A DNA stretch of 64,000 nucleotides, from contig OZ007516.1 in NCBI GenBank assembly GCA_963931865.1, forward strand, positions 1,847,883 through 1,911,882. Direction: 5' to 3'. Shown here piece by piece: positions 47,111-60,100 of the stretch. The notes beneath the pieces were generated by a model. That model had not been told where the DNA came from and did not search any database. It worked only from the letters and a program-made list of their open reading frames with translations. The translations under genes and the position numbers were made by a program. How positions within the stretch are numbered: position 1 is the first letter of the stretch; every line of letters starts with the position of its first letter. This stretch comes from Axinella damicornis. Taxonomy: Eukaryota; Porifera; Demospongiae; Axinellida; Axinellidae.

Positions 47111-47453
47111 GGTGATCGTCTTAGCTCAGTCAAGGAGTCAATATAGAGAGTCAATTCAAAATATACTGAACACAGTTTGCAGTTCACATCTGAAATCTCA
47201 GCTGAGGCAGCGACCTTATATAGCTACAGCCGCGTATCGAATTAGGATAACAATTCCCAGAAATCCAAACGTCACGGGTCCAGCCACTCCCCCACTTCGA
47301 AGCACACGTGACTGGAATTCGCTGAACATGTTGGTTGAGCCACCCCCTCTTTGTGCGCGCACTGCCAAGTTGAGTGGCACAGGATAATTTGTCGACAACT
47401 TTGCAGCCATTTTTCCTGACCTTCTACTGATCCCGCGCAGAAGGACGGCCACA
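47111..47453. promoter_or_regulatory. Divergent promoter region, GTPase copy 2 / FERM gene 2
   Basis: 343-base interval between two divergent start codons. A minus-strand TATA (CTATATAAG, 47215-47223) sits 106 bases from the GTPase start. No TATA is evident for the + strand gene; its side is richer in CpG (GTGCGCGCAC near 47357). Confidence 0.6.
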
Positions 47454-50400
47454 ATGATGCGAAAGGGGGCTACCTTTTCGCCGGGAGACCGTTACGGAAC
47501 CCTAAAATCGGGACTACAATACAGAGTGAGGCTCCTGGATGGGTCTGACTTCATCGTTGAAATTAACGTGAGTTTGTAGGCGATGTTGAAACCCTGTATC
47601 GGACATTGTTAGCATCTATTAACACCATGGCATATGGGCCATAAATTCAGTCTCGGGTTGTTGAGCACGTAATGCAATGGTCTTTAGATAAACTTACTCC
47701 ACGTGTTGTGTAATCTGGCTGGTTTACAGTACAGTACGGTCCCCGTTTGTCGAAAGATCAAGTTACCAGCCTGCCTCAAGCTAGCTGGCCTTTGTCATAT
47801 GACATGGCAGAAAGAAAGAAAAGATGGGGTTTGTTTGACAGTGAGATTGTCGAATGACTTCTCAAATTTGTGAATCTGAGATAGTCCTGTAGGATCAATG
47901 TTTGCGGTGTAAGTGTTGCTTACTTGTTAGTCGGCAACGTTAGTCAACAGAGTTGAACTTTGACCTTGGTCCAGTGGGAGATGGTAGTTTGACCTGAATT
48001 GGCTCTTGACACAAGTGGTGGGGGGGGGGGGGGGGGGGGGGAGCGAGATGTACATAGGAGTGAGTGTGTGTCATTGGAGAGTGGGGAAGTTTACAGAAGG
48101 ATCAGAATCATGAATATCTTCTACCTGTACAATGCTGTGTTCGCTGTTAGAGCTGAACAGAATGCACTACTAACGTGGCCAGGAGTGGTCGAGAGCTTAG
48201 CTGAGCAGGTAGACTAGCTGAAATCTAGCCGGGAGACTCGCTGAAACCTAGCCTGAGGGAACGTTATTGTATTTGTGGCACACCTGTGCCAATATGAACT
48301 GATTGACATACCATCTTATTGGTATGCCTCACATGAAGGATTATGCCAATTGTGTCTCTCTCTGTGTGCCAAGAAGTTTGAGCACCATTTCTCATGCAGC
48401 CTTACCCAACCTGCCTTAATTCAGTCTAATGTGACCAATTTGTGACATTAGAGGATGCTCCGAGGATGCCTAGTGGTATGAGGGTTTGAACGCAGAGGGA
48501 CTTGGTGTCAGGTGTCTTACCTTGGGCTATGTATTGCTTCCACTATTGTCTATATAGTGTATCTGAGTGTCTGTTCATTGAGGATAGCCTATTATGACTT
48601 CAGTTTCATCTGGTATGCAGACCATTGATAGGCAGGCTGGGGGTGGCTGCATGAGGCCTTTATCTGGTATGCAGACCATGGATAGGCTGGCCATGCATTG
48701 AGGCTCTAGCCTAGAAGACTGTATGTATATCAGAGCTCCATTATAGGCTCACATATACAAGTGCATGTACAATCCTTTCAAGCAGTTCCTTACCACACCC
48801 AAAGCAACCAAGTATTGAGGCTGGGTTGCAACAACTGCCAATCAAAGTTGATCAAACACTAGGCTATTGTCATTCCCAGAACAATCCTGTTGTGAGTCAT
48901 TCTGACCTCTCCTTGGGACTACAGTGGGGTTTGTTGACCTGGTGATCATTGATAAAATGGCTAGCTCACTGACTGGCCTGCCAGGTGCATCTACCCTGCC
49001 TGTCTGGTTGTAGCTACCCTTGTTGTGGGTGATTGTCAGTTCTAATAGGCTGGGGACAGTCCCAAAGTTTGTTGGGAGAGTATATAGACATAGAAACGTG
49101 AGTGGGTGGGCACCACCATCATCAAAATTGCTCTGTGTTTGCACCGTCCTCTCCTCTCCTCTCGCCTGTTGATGCTAGGTGTAATGCTATAATGTTCATC
49201 ACTGGGCTCAACCTTCACAGCATTGCTGGTAGCACTCAATTGTTCATTGCTATGCCCAATTTTGACCCTGCTTGTATGCCAGCTGTGAACCTGCCCATTA
49301 CTAAACTGTTCAGCATTGCTGGCAAAACCCTCTAGCACTCAACTACTATGCACAACCTTGACCTTTGTGTGCCAGCATTGCTGGTAGAACCTTCCTGTAG
49401 CTTAACCTGAGGCATGTTTACCCCCTCCTTCAGCTAGCAACTGTGGTGTCTAGGGTCAAAACTGAAACTAATTATTAGCAACTGAAGGTTGCACAAACTG
49501 AAAGTTCAAACTCATTTGTCTCTCTGGGATAACTAGAACTATAGATGCTTTTAGTGAGTTCAAAACTTTCAAAACCTACTATAGAACTGTGTACTGTAGA
49601 CTCTAATATTATGTGTTGCTCATTTATTTTTGCGAAATTCAGCCAAACAGTAATGCAAATTAAATATATGCCACCCGAAGCACATACTTAAACACTCCTG
49701 ATGGTGCACAATTAGAAGATTCCTCCCTAGGATACTAGCTAGTGTCACTGTATTAGCAAGTTGGGGTGTGAGCGAGGCTATTGCATATACGTAGTGGTCG
49801 TGTTCATTCTCTAGTTCTTGCACTGTACATTGTCTTCTTTGAATAATGCCAGGCATGGAGAAAGAGTGAGTGATTCTGTAGCAGGTGACATTTCTCACCA
49901 TCACTGTTGGCTCAGCCGTATCGCTGTCGACAGTTCAACTGTATCCTTTTACTGTAGCTAAATTGGGTGATGCAAGTGAGTCTCCGGAGTGGCACGGTAC
50001 TGGTTTCAAATTTTGATGCAGGCTTAGAAATGACGCATAATTAGAGCAAGTATGGTATGCTGCAACTAGACCTGGGCAACTGTCGTATCTGGTGGATAGA
50101 AATGTAAATGCTGCAACTAGCACGTGCAAATTAATAAGCTAGGCAAAGAAACCTGTTAACGTTTGTGCCATTTCTCTCCCAAGGCCTCCGTACAGGACAA
50201 GCTAATAACACAGTTGTCTGCCTCTGTGAAGCAACCACTGTAAATCTCTACTCATGGTTGTGGCCCTTTCGCTCGCTGTTGGCCACCACAAGAACGTCTA
50301 GATTTCCATTTCACTCTGGTCTAGCCTGCCTTAGTGAGCTGGTGTTCTTACCTGTAGCTATAGACGCTATGGCATGTTCCTTTAGTAGTGCCCTTCCTGT

Positions 50401-53400
50401 AGCTTCTAAGCTTTTCATTCGAGAGAGATCAGTCTCAGTCGGTGTTTGACTCAGGGTTAAATGGCTTCCGTTGACCTCCTGTATCACACGCGCAGACACA
50501 TGCATGCACAGATGACAAACGTATGCACAGACACATGCACAGATGCACACACAGACGCATGCACAGATGCACACACAGACGCATGCACAGATGCACACAC
50601 AGACGCATGCACAGACACATGCAGAGACACATGCACAGATTCACAGGTGTGATTTATGATATTATAGATGCCAGAGGAACGCAGCTAGTGATCGTTGCCA
50701 TTGGTTACTGTGTGGTGCATGACTGAATGTGTAGTCAATCCAGATTGTCTGAGCTTTACTGCTTTAGTCTAAGGGAAGTATGTTCATGTTTGTTTGCGTG
50801 TGGTGACAGAACAGGTGTTCTAATGTGTGTGCTAGTTGCCCATATAAGGAGTTTGTAGTCGAAGAATGTAAACATTGGGCCCCTTCCCATGCGATCCCCT
50901 GCTCACCATGTGAGCAGAATGTTTACAGATTCCAAAGGATTTGAACAAGTAAATCAAATGTAAGGTGTCAGAGTTATGGCTCATGTAATCTTACTTGGGT
51001 ATCTGGGTTGTGTTGACTTCCGTGGAAAATCGTGACTTTACGAGGTCATAACTCGGGTGTGGTACATCCGATTTACTTCAGATCTGACTTGCCAGGTTAC
51101 CTGTGCAAAAAGTGTCACCCGTTCACTGAAGGTCATATTGCCATCTTGGACATTCTTGTCTCGTTATCCCCCTTACAGAAGAAATCGCTGGGTCAAATGA
51201 TGTTTGACCAAGTGCTACGGCGTCTGGAGGTGCTCGAGAGAGACTACTTCGGACTTCAGTTTGAAGACGAACAAAAGACTGAGGTGAGGGAGAGTGTGTG
51301 TAGTACAGTGTGACTGCACTTGGGGAAGTCTCGGTGTTCAGCCAAGGGCGTGAATTACTATTGTCAGCAATTTGAGGACTTGCATTTCCTGTCTAGTTAC
51401 TGAATGTAGCCCTCTCATTGGTCAAACTTGAACATTTGACTGCAATTGCAGGGTTTGCAGAATCCCACAGAGCTCGGTAACTTCCTTATAGGAACAGTAT
51501 AAAGCGCTTCCAAGTTATAACCGTTGTATTACAGCCATCTCTCAGCGGTTTTTGTTTCAAATCGAGGTATGTTGTATAGGTAGGACCTGCCTCTCATTTT
51601 GAGTTTGTCTGGTCTCTGTAGCATCTCTGGAACAGGTGGTAGCAAGTTGAATACTGTGAATATAATTATATTAACGGAATCCGTGACGTCAGCAGTGGCA
51701 TGCATCACGTGCGAAACCCGTCCAGGCTTCCCCCCACTTTTCGTACTGCAAGTGACAAAAGCTGGGTGTGGAGGCCTAGGAACAAGACATTGCCAATTGG
51801 TGCTAGATCCTCAAGCACATCACCAGCTATGCAACTCAACCAGTTAAACTTGTTCAGTGACACATACTGATCGGCACCATTAGCAATTCAATCACATTGG
51901 AACTATACCATCACAGTTGATGACATCATTGGCAATACAAACACACTTATACTAATGCAGTTGATGACATCATTGGCAATACAATTGACGGCTTCAAAAA
52001 TTGGCAATACTGAGTTGATTGGCAATGCCAGTACATGCATAATCAACAACGTCACTGGCTTGGAAGCATGGCCTAAAGTGAGAGTAATGTAATGTAGCCT
52101 TTGGCAGTTCTTTGTCTGCTCCCTTTGAACCCTAATGGATATAATTTGGACGTATTACTGGTGTATAGTGATCCTGGATCTGGTGAATGGGTGCTACTCT
52201 TCGGGTTACAGCCACAATGGATAGCTTGATAAGTGACACACACACATCAGTGTTCCTGCCTCCAGGATTTGTGGACCAAAGATAATCCCTCCCCCCCCCC
52301 ATCCCCCTCGGCATCATACATGCCTGCCAATATTCCAGCCCCCCGGCCTAGTCAGAGTACTTCAAGTGGCAACATTCTCCAATAAAAGATGATTTGTTGC
52401 TACGTGATGGCAATATTCCTGTGGAAGTGTCTACTTGCAAATGTGAATGCGTAGCTCAACCAGCTACCATTTGTTGTAAGTGCAGGAAGTGTTCCTACAA
52501 TGGTGGCTGACATCAATATATTAAGATTTTAATGTGCGTGTGTGTGTGACGGAAGTGGGATGTTCGTGGGGCAGAACTAAACTAGTGACGCGCGACCTTC
52601 TACTTCAATATACTGAACCTCAAACTCTGTGAAGAATGTTCGAGAACATTGGGCATGGGCTGGAATCTTCCAGAACAGGTGACGAGCGGATGCAATCTGG
52701 GAGCAGCAGCCAAAGCCGACCCAATCGGGGAGCTGTTGAAATCAGGGAAGATCAGCTGAAGCGGATCTGGACGCAAGCAGGGAGCAGCAGCTGAAGTGGA
52801 TGCAATCGGGAGCAGCAGCTGAAGCGAACGGAAACGGGGAACAGCAGTTTGAAGTGGATCAATGCAATCAGGGAGCAGCAGCTCTGCACAGAGAACTGTC
52901 CGGTGCAGGATTATTCACGTAGGCGAATGAGGGGGAAGTAGCTGAGCGAGCGAAACAACCGAATCTACTTGTAATATAAGTGCATGAAGTTTATCTACAA
53001 ATTTGAGGCTCCAATTGTACGTGCAGGAAGTAATCCTACCCTGTTGGGGGGCATGTTTAACCATCATTTGGACGTGGCAGGAAATGTTCCAACATGTAGG
53101 TAGGTATTCTGACATTCTGTGTGTAGCATTGTGCTACACAGTAGTTTTCCTCATGGATTCACAATGTATATTTGTGTGAAACTCAATATTTTGAACTTGG
53201 ATTGAATCTAAATGGTGGCACGTTGGAGCCCCCAGCAATGTACAGCTTTCCTTGAGGACACAACCATCACTGTCACTATTGTTAGGGCAAAAATGAGTGA
53301 ACCCACTGCAGGGAGGTCGTTTGTCTGATGGCAGTGTAACAGCAAATTGTTTCGTTAGTGCCCTTAGACTCACGTGTTGGATATAACACATTTACATTTA

Positions 53401-56400
53401 AGTTACAGCTGAAAATCAAACACACTGGAATGCATAATGGGGATGGCATCAGCATACATCAACTCTCTTGTACTTGTACCAGACTCTTATGTCCATCTGT
53501 CCACATAGTGCAAAGCGCTCCGTGCATAGCATTCAAGACTGTCTTGCCCTCATGCAGCAATAGATCACATTACATAATAATTGAAGTGCTGTGCCTGACT
53601 TTTGGAACTATAGTTTTTCTTCTCGGAATTTACAACCAATTCTGAGGTAGTTCAGTTCAGTTCAGTTCATTTTGATTTGATAACCCAGGAATGCCGCATC
53701 TCCAGTACAGAAGGTTTTCATGCAGGTCCTGGGCCCCATTAATGGGGGATGATGGTGATGACATCATCACTGAACTCGCTTGAGTTACCATAAATGGCAT
53801 TGCTCAAACTTGTTTTTCTGGAAGGGCAAAGGGCAAATTCCTTTTTTCAAGGTGAACCACCCTTCAACAGAAAAACCAAGGGCTTTAGTGGGATTCGAAC
53901 TCAGGACAGAGCCTGAGTTGCACACTGGAGACTCTCACTCTACCAGTACACAGGTTGTGTTTGCCTACAAGCAGTGGTTGGTCATCGACTCCCCCATAAG
54001 TTCCAATGTCGTTTGTATGCAAGTGAAATGTTTAACAAGAAGCAATAAAAATTCTCCTAAAAATTAAGAGGATTTAGTGACAGCCTGTCATATTCCACCT
54101 CTCAAAAGCTAAGAAGCAAGGGGATTTGCCATTAAGGTTACGGGATACTCGTGCGCGTGCCGTGCGATCTGTATTGGAAGTGCATGCTGAAAATCTCTAG
54201 CCGAAAATCTCTAGTACGAAGAGCGTGAGCAACTTGATTCTGGTGGTGGAGGTGCGCTGTCATAAGCTGCAGGGCATGACGGAAGCTTTTACCGATACGC
54301 TGTATAGCCATCCAGTTCAGTTCACCAAAAAGTGGTCTTAACCGCTTTTCATGAGTGAGACAGCAGATAAATTTTCCAAGGACTGTGCTATCAAAAAAAG
54401 CTTCCGTCATGCCCTTGATGACTATTTGAACGCTGTTGACCAGGTCCAATTCGAGTTCCACAATTTATTTTTGGCTGCAAAATTCAGCATGCACTTTCAA
54501 TACGCTTCACGCGGCGCGTGCACGAGTATCCTATAACCTTAACCAACCTCAGTCCCATCCCATTTGAAATGTAGCTACGGAGCTTCATTCCAGTGCTGTC
54601 CTTATGGTTTACGGCTCGCTCCAATTAACACATATGTCACATGACAACTGTGTTGTCCGTGATGGTAGAGTCGAAGCAAGCAATGGCAGCCAAGAGGAAG
54701 ACAAAATAATATTGCAGTGTTTGCAAGTTTGCCAATGGGGTGGGTTCAACACATAAGGGTCAGTGCACAGCAGTGATCACGATGGTGTGGTCATAATGCT
54801 TGTGAGCCTTTCCTAAGGGCTGTACTGGCTACAAAGTCGAAGAGAGCACTCGAGCAGTGGTGGCCAATGGGAAGACAAAAGCACTCATAACTCCACCACC
54901 AAGGTGAGTTTCAGCACCAAAATTATACGTTTGGGTCACTGCATCATAACAGTAGCCTCGTTCCCAGGCCATCACCCAGCTTTTTGTCACTTACAGTACG
55001 GAAAAAGCGGGTTTTTGTTCGCACGTGGGAGAGCCTGGGAACGAGGCTACACGATATGGTGTAGTCAGAATCTTTGTAGTATTACTCAACGATCCATCAT
55101 CCGGATCCATCATCCGTGTGGCCTCCACAATACATGGTCACTTTCCTGGAACCCCACTTATAGCACTTACCTCATTTACTTTAGCTATACTCTAAAATAA
55201 CTTACAGCACACAGCTGCCCTGTAGTTAGCCCTCATCAGTGATACATAATAACTTTTAGAGTATAGCTAAAGTAAATGTTGTATTCTGATTGGCCAGTTA
55301 CCCATTACTAAATGCCATAGTTGCGGGTTTTCTACATGTAGAAAACTCGCCATACGGGTTTTCTATATTTAACAGGATTTGTACATGAGAACATGTCTGC
55401 TTGTAATGTTTTACAGCATTATTACAGGTTTACATGTTTATGGAATGCTACACTCTAAATCAGTTAGACAACTTGACCAATGGGATCTACGAGATTTAGA
55501 AACCCTCGGGCCCTAAGTAGCGCCCTCGCTGCGCTCGGGACGCTACAGCCCAGGGCCCTCAGGTTTCTAAATCGCGTAGATCCCTTGGTCTCAGTGTCTA
55601 ACTTATATACAGCACACCTAATGACTACACAAAATGTTCATTGGTTGTGCACAGAACGTTAACTGTTACAATTACAATATATTGCATAATTCTACATACT
55701 GCTATACAGCTTGTGTAATGCATACAAGACAAAATATAATGACTACAGAAACTGTTAAAGTAATTGTTTTGGAGGGAAATACTGTTCGTCGGAGAAAGGA
55801 GAGTGTAGCCAATCTACTAGCTCTCTACTAGATCCCAGAACCCTCTGAGTTAGCTAGGAAGCGTAAAGTAAAAGCTTACCTTCCGATTGGAGCAAAGAGA
55901 ATTAAGCCAGTGACGCTCTTTACTTACAACCCAAAATCTATCTCGCCGACACAACATGTGAAGGAGTTCCCTGATGAAGGTCTCATGGTTTCTGGGAGTG
56001 GTTTTTCATTGAGAATAATAGGTGGCTGTCTTGGGAATAATTTTTTTCTAGGAAGAATAATAGGTAAATTTATTAGGAATAAAAGAATGGAATAATGGGC
56101 CAAATTTTGGGAATAATTTCCTCAAGCCTACTGTCAATAGATCATTGACCTTTGTCCATGATGATGTAATGGGGGGTAAAGTGCTGGAGGCTTACAAAAT
56201 TACAAGGAAACAAGCATGTTCTTGTTTTCATGTACGAAAATACATCAAAAATACATCAAGACATGTTTTCATGTATTTCTTCCATTTAATGCCTACTTTA
56301 ACTAACTCCCCAATGGATAAGGCCTATACTTCAAGTACTTTGCGATCACATCTTTGTGTTTTGCCCCTCCCTCAGTTACTTTGTCAAGCGTAACGCTGCT

Positions 56401-57054
56401 TTGTACTCTCGTTTGCTTTGCCAGTTTCCCCTACGTCAAGCTACACGACCTCCAGCCAGAGGGACACCGCAATCTGAATGAGGATGGACCTGCACCTGCC
56501 ACCTTTGGGTGTTATAACAGAACCACACCCATAAATTAATTGTTGTGGTGCTACCGTAATCGCACTTTATTAGGTGCAGCTCACTTATAGGTGCAGCTCG
56601 CTTATAGGTGCACATTCACTGTTACGCGCAGGTTCAACTCTCGTCCCAGCTACTCTCTATTAAGTAGGATCAGAGTTTCTTCAGCGCAGAGTGGAAAAAG
56701 GAATAATTCGAAATAAAGCGCACTTCCTATTCGAGGGATGTCATTAAAAATTAGGCACATCTCGTTACTAGGTGCATCTTTCCTTCCTGTGGAGATATAG
56801 GCGCATGCACCTAATAACGTATGACTGCGGTATAAGCATTCGCAAAGTCGAAGCATTTCGGTAGCTACCATAGAAGCTGTATCATAGAAATTGTATCCTG
56901 GCTACCATAGAAACCGCATCCCAGCTACATTCCCGGGTAAGTGGGTAGCTTGGCCTGGAAACGATATCACTGCATCTCAATTTTCAGTTTAGCTTCTGTG
57001 CGGTTTCTGAGGTAGTCTGCTGTACTTCGCTTGGACATCCTCCAATGGAGCAGC

Positions 57055-57103
<49 letters not shown>

Positions 57104-60100
57104 TCTTTGTGCGGGAAGAGCCTGGCTGTGAGGCTACAAACCAAACCCTCTCCCAAGCTTGAGCGGATGGTGGTTTCAAACCAGTCAGATTACCAGCTCA
57201 TTCAGGGGTGACATGCTTATGCACACTACATCACATGGCTGAGAGCTGAGAGAGGAGATGGTTCCATTGGAGGATATCTCCAATCAGAAGACAAAGGTGT
57301 TGAGCTGTTCCGCTGAGTACAGCAGAATAACAAACTACATACAAGTTACTGAAAATTGAGATGCAGTGAAATCAGACTAAGTTTCCAGGCCAATCTGCCC
57401 GCCCACTTACCAGGGAATCTATATAGCTGGGATATGGTTTCTATGGTAGCCAGGATAAAGTTTCTATGATACAGCTTTTCATTGGCTTTGGCTGGTTGAA
57501 ATTCCCATTCTTGGAAAAATGCTAGCAAATCCTGAGAAGAACCCCATTGGCGTCATGTGATATGGTAGATAATGTCCTAGTCTCATGCCCAGACGTCCAT
57601 GCGTGGACGCCTGGGCATGAGACTAATTATTATTATTATTGCTTCACAGCAGAGTACATGTATGTGATGGTAGTGAGGGTGGTACACAAGAGAGCAAACT
57701 GACTGTACAATGCTGAAGGTCAGCTAAAGATTCTTAGCTGCCTTAGTTAGCTACTTCTTAGTTCTGGCACGAAGCCTTGAGGATATTGGAGGTGACAATG
57801 TGACTGGAGATGTTTCGTGAGCTGGGGAGGAGCACAATGATTCATTGTCGCTACTGGTCAACTGATCTAGTTCCCCCTTCAAAAGTGTTGCAAAGGCGTC
57901 AGGGGGGTACCTGCGTTTGAGAATCCTCAGTGGGACTTGCCTTTTCTTCCTCCTTCTCCTCTCAACCCTGGTCCACTGCTCATCATCTGTCTCATCAACA
58001 GCAACTACATCCCCAGATCCGGACTCAGCCTTCTGGTTACCAGAGCTTTTGTCATGGTGTGTACTAATAGGAGTGGGATCTTGAGGGACCTTGCTTTCAC
58101 AGACTTCTGCTGCCAGCAAGTGTGCAACAGGTGACCCAGGTGTGGTACAGGTCTTGGCCTTGTGCCTCCTTCTCTTCTTCCTCTTAGGAATAGCAGTAAC
58201 TACACCACCAACCTGCTGCTCAAGGCTTGGCCAGAAGAGGCTAACAGAAAACCCTGCACTGGAGGACTTAGCAGTCCACATTGCCTCAGAGAGCTTCAAA
58301 CCACTTAGCTGTAGCTGTAGACAGACAGGTAGTGGTAAGCCAAGGGCAGACAGACTTGCAGAAACTCCTTCCAAGACAGTCACTTTGATAGTGTTGTCAG
58401 CCATTTTGTTTTGTTTTTTTCACTAAAAATAAAAATATCCACTGTATAGTCAAGCAATCGACCTTATGAGGCTGGAACAGAATTCCAATTTTCCGTTGCT
58501 GTGGCAAATAAATCTCCTTGTACTCATTGGTCAGACGGGAATGATCACGGATATTTTTCTGCAAGACTCCTTCTTTTGTGAACTGTTGACAAGGAACCAT
58601 CTGGGAGGACATACCAGGGAATGGAACGGGACACATCCAGTCGTCCCGGGTTCAAGTACATGGTTGTAATAGTTTTGCTAAGGCTGGTGTTACTATGGCT
58701 AGTGTTAGTGTTGCTATGGTTGGTGTTGCTATGGCTGGTGTTGCTAAGGCTAGGATATTAGCCGCAAATACTCCTACCCATATTTGCATAACTAAAACAT
58801 GTATCTCATTTGTTACTGGAACAAAGCATAATTGCTTGTGAATTCCAAGCCGTACTTCCACCGCTAAACTAGCAACTGATATCCATTTTGTGGTACAGAC
58901 ATAATGACTGTGGTATTGGGGATGGTACATTTCGATGTCCCAGACCCACTCATATGTTACTAGTTTACATTTCATCCATGAAACCAGATGGTTGTTTTCC
59001 GATAATTTTCTAATTGTAGTTTCCATTGAATGTTGTGTGGTTTGCCAGATAGCTTCCTAGCTAATGGATGACAGGACTTGCTTATTGAAATAGGCCACAC
59101 TTACGGCTTCCTGTTTCAGATCATTTTACGTGGGGATACGTATGGAGATGTCACTGGCTGGTATGGCAGTCAAATGACACCAATTTCCCCCAACTGTACT
59201 TTAGCACTTGCTAATTCATGTTTTGGTATAACACGTAAACATGAAAATTCCTCATTGTTGACGTGTGCGTTGACGTGTGCGTTGATGTGTGCGTTGACAT
59301 GTATTACATGTGCAGCTGTTGGCGCAGTCTAGCCTGTCAGACCATCCCTACCTAGCCGGTCATGTGCACGCGGAAAACGGAGAGGATCTAGCAAACTTTG
59401 TACCAGATTGAATTTTCACTGACCGAGGGAGAACCTCCTACCGATTCTTGGGAGATGTAGTAGGTATTCTGTCCTACCAACCAAACATCATTCCCACTAG
59501 TGACAGTGTCCACGCCCTAGTGGAATGCACAAACTTGTTGGGTGAACCTGACCAAGACAAGCGTAAAATGTAGTCATTGCAAGCATTACATGGGCTTGCT
59601 CTAACTACAGCAATTGAAGTGTTTTCACTTCCTGTCTTAGGCACACTCTGTACAATAGTACCTCCATGTGTACTTCACTTCCTGTCTAGGTCCATTTCCA
59701 TATGTTAGTCCACCCATTTACTTTCCATATATGGTCTGTTATCCACCCATAGTCATATTTGGTCACTAAGCAACTGTATAGTTAAGGTTCAATATTGTGA
59801 CGAACATGATTGTGACAAACACTGTGCATGTCTCTTCATAGACAAATTAATTATTAGCCTGAATGACTGTCTCAAGAACTGTATTGTTGTACATGATGCA
59901 CCTGTATACACATCACCCATTGTCACCCCTTATTTTGCACCTGTACATGTCACTCTGTCTCCATGTAAGGGCCGCTCCTATAAAGTCACTGGCCCTCAGT
60001 GTACATCGTATCAGAGTGCACTGGGTAGCCTACCCCACAACGTTACAATATTTCCTTCCTGCTTCAGCTGGTTACATTTGTCGTTCTTCTGTTTTGTAGC

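Larger units (their letters stand above)
42860..47240. repeat. Tandem segmental duplication, copy 2
   Basis: Counterpart of 37330-42240, in the same order but interrupted by insertions and deletions. No counterpart of the 38686-38731 exon was found, and the terminal-exon region survives only as a relic at about 45060-45150. Confidence 0.83.
51284..60099 (+). other. Intron 2 of FERM gene 2 (8.8 kb)
   Basis: Contains repeats at 51.9-52.0 kb (GATGACATCATTGGCAATAC), a GCAGCAGCTGAAGCG array (52.69-52.90 kb), a SINE-like fragment, fold-back element E1, an element C relic, palindromes, a broken ORF (55739-56095), another dispersed element and an antisense ORF (57751-58404). The 58.7-60.1 kb end looks unique. 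Confidence 0.7.

Noticed and set aside
47216..47452. Antisense ORFs upstream of FERM gene 2
   Set aside because: Short, no domain, overlapping the divergent promoter interval.
53870..53960. Functional tRNA gene on the minus strand
   Set aside because: B box is good but the anticodon and acceptor stems do not close; kept only as a weak SINE-like call.
56414..56539. Possible exon reading SFPYVKLHDLQPEGHRNL after a TTGCCAG acceptor
   Set aside because: The peptide looks protein-like but does not fit the FERM domain, and exons 51179 and 60100 join in frame without it. It may be a relic of another gene or element.
58600..58670. tRNA-like GTCCCGGGTTCAAGTAC
   Set aside because: Matches a B box but no A box or stems lie at the right distance.
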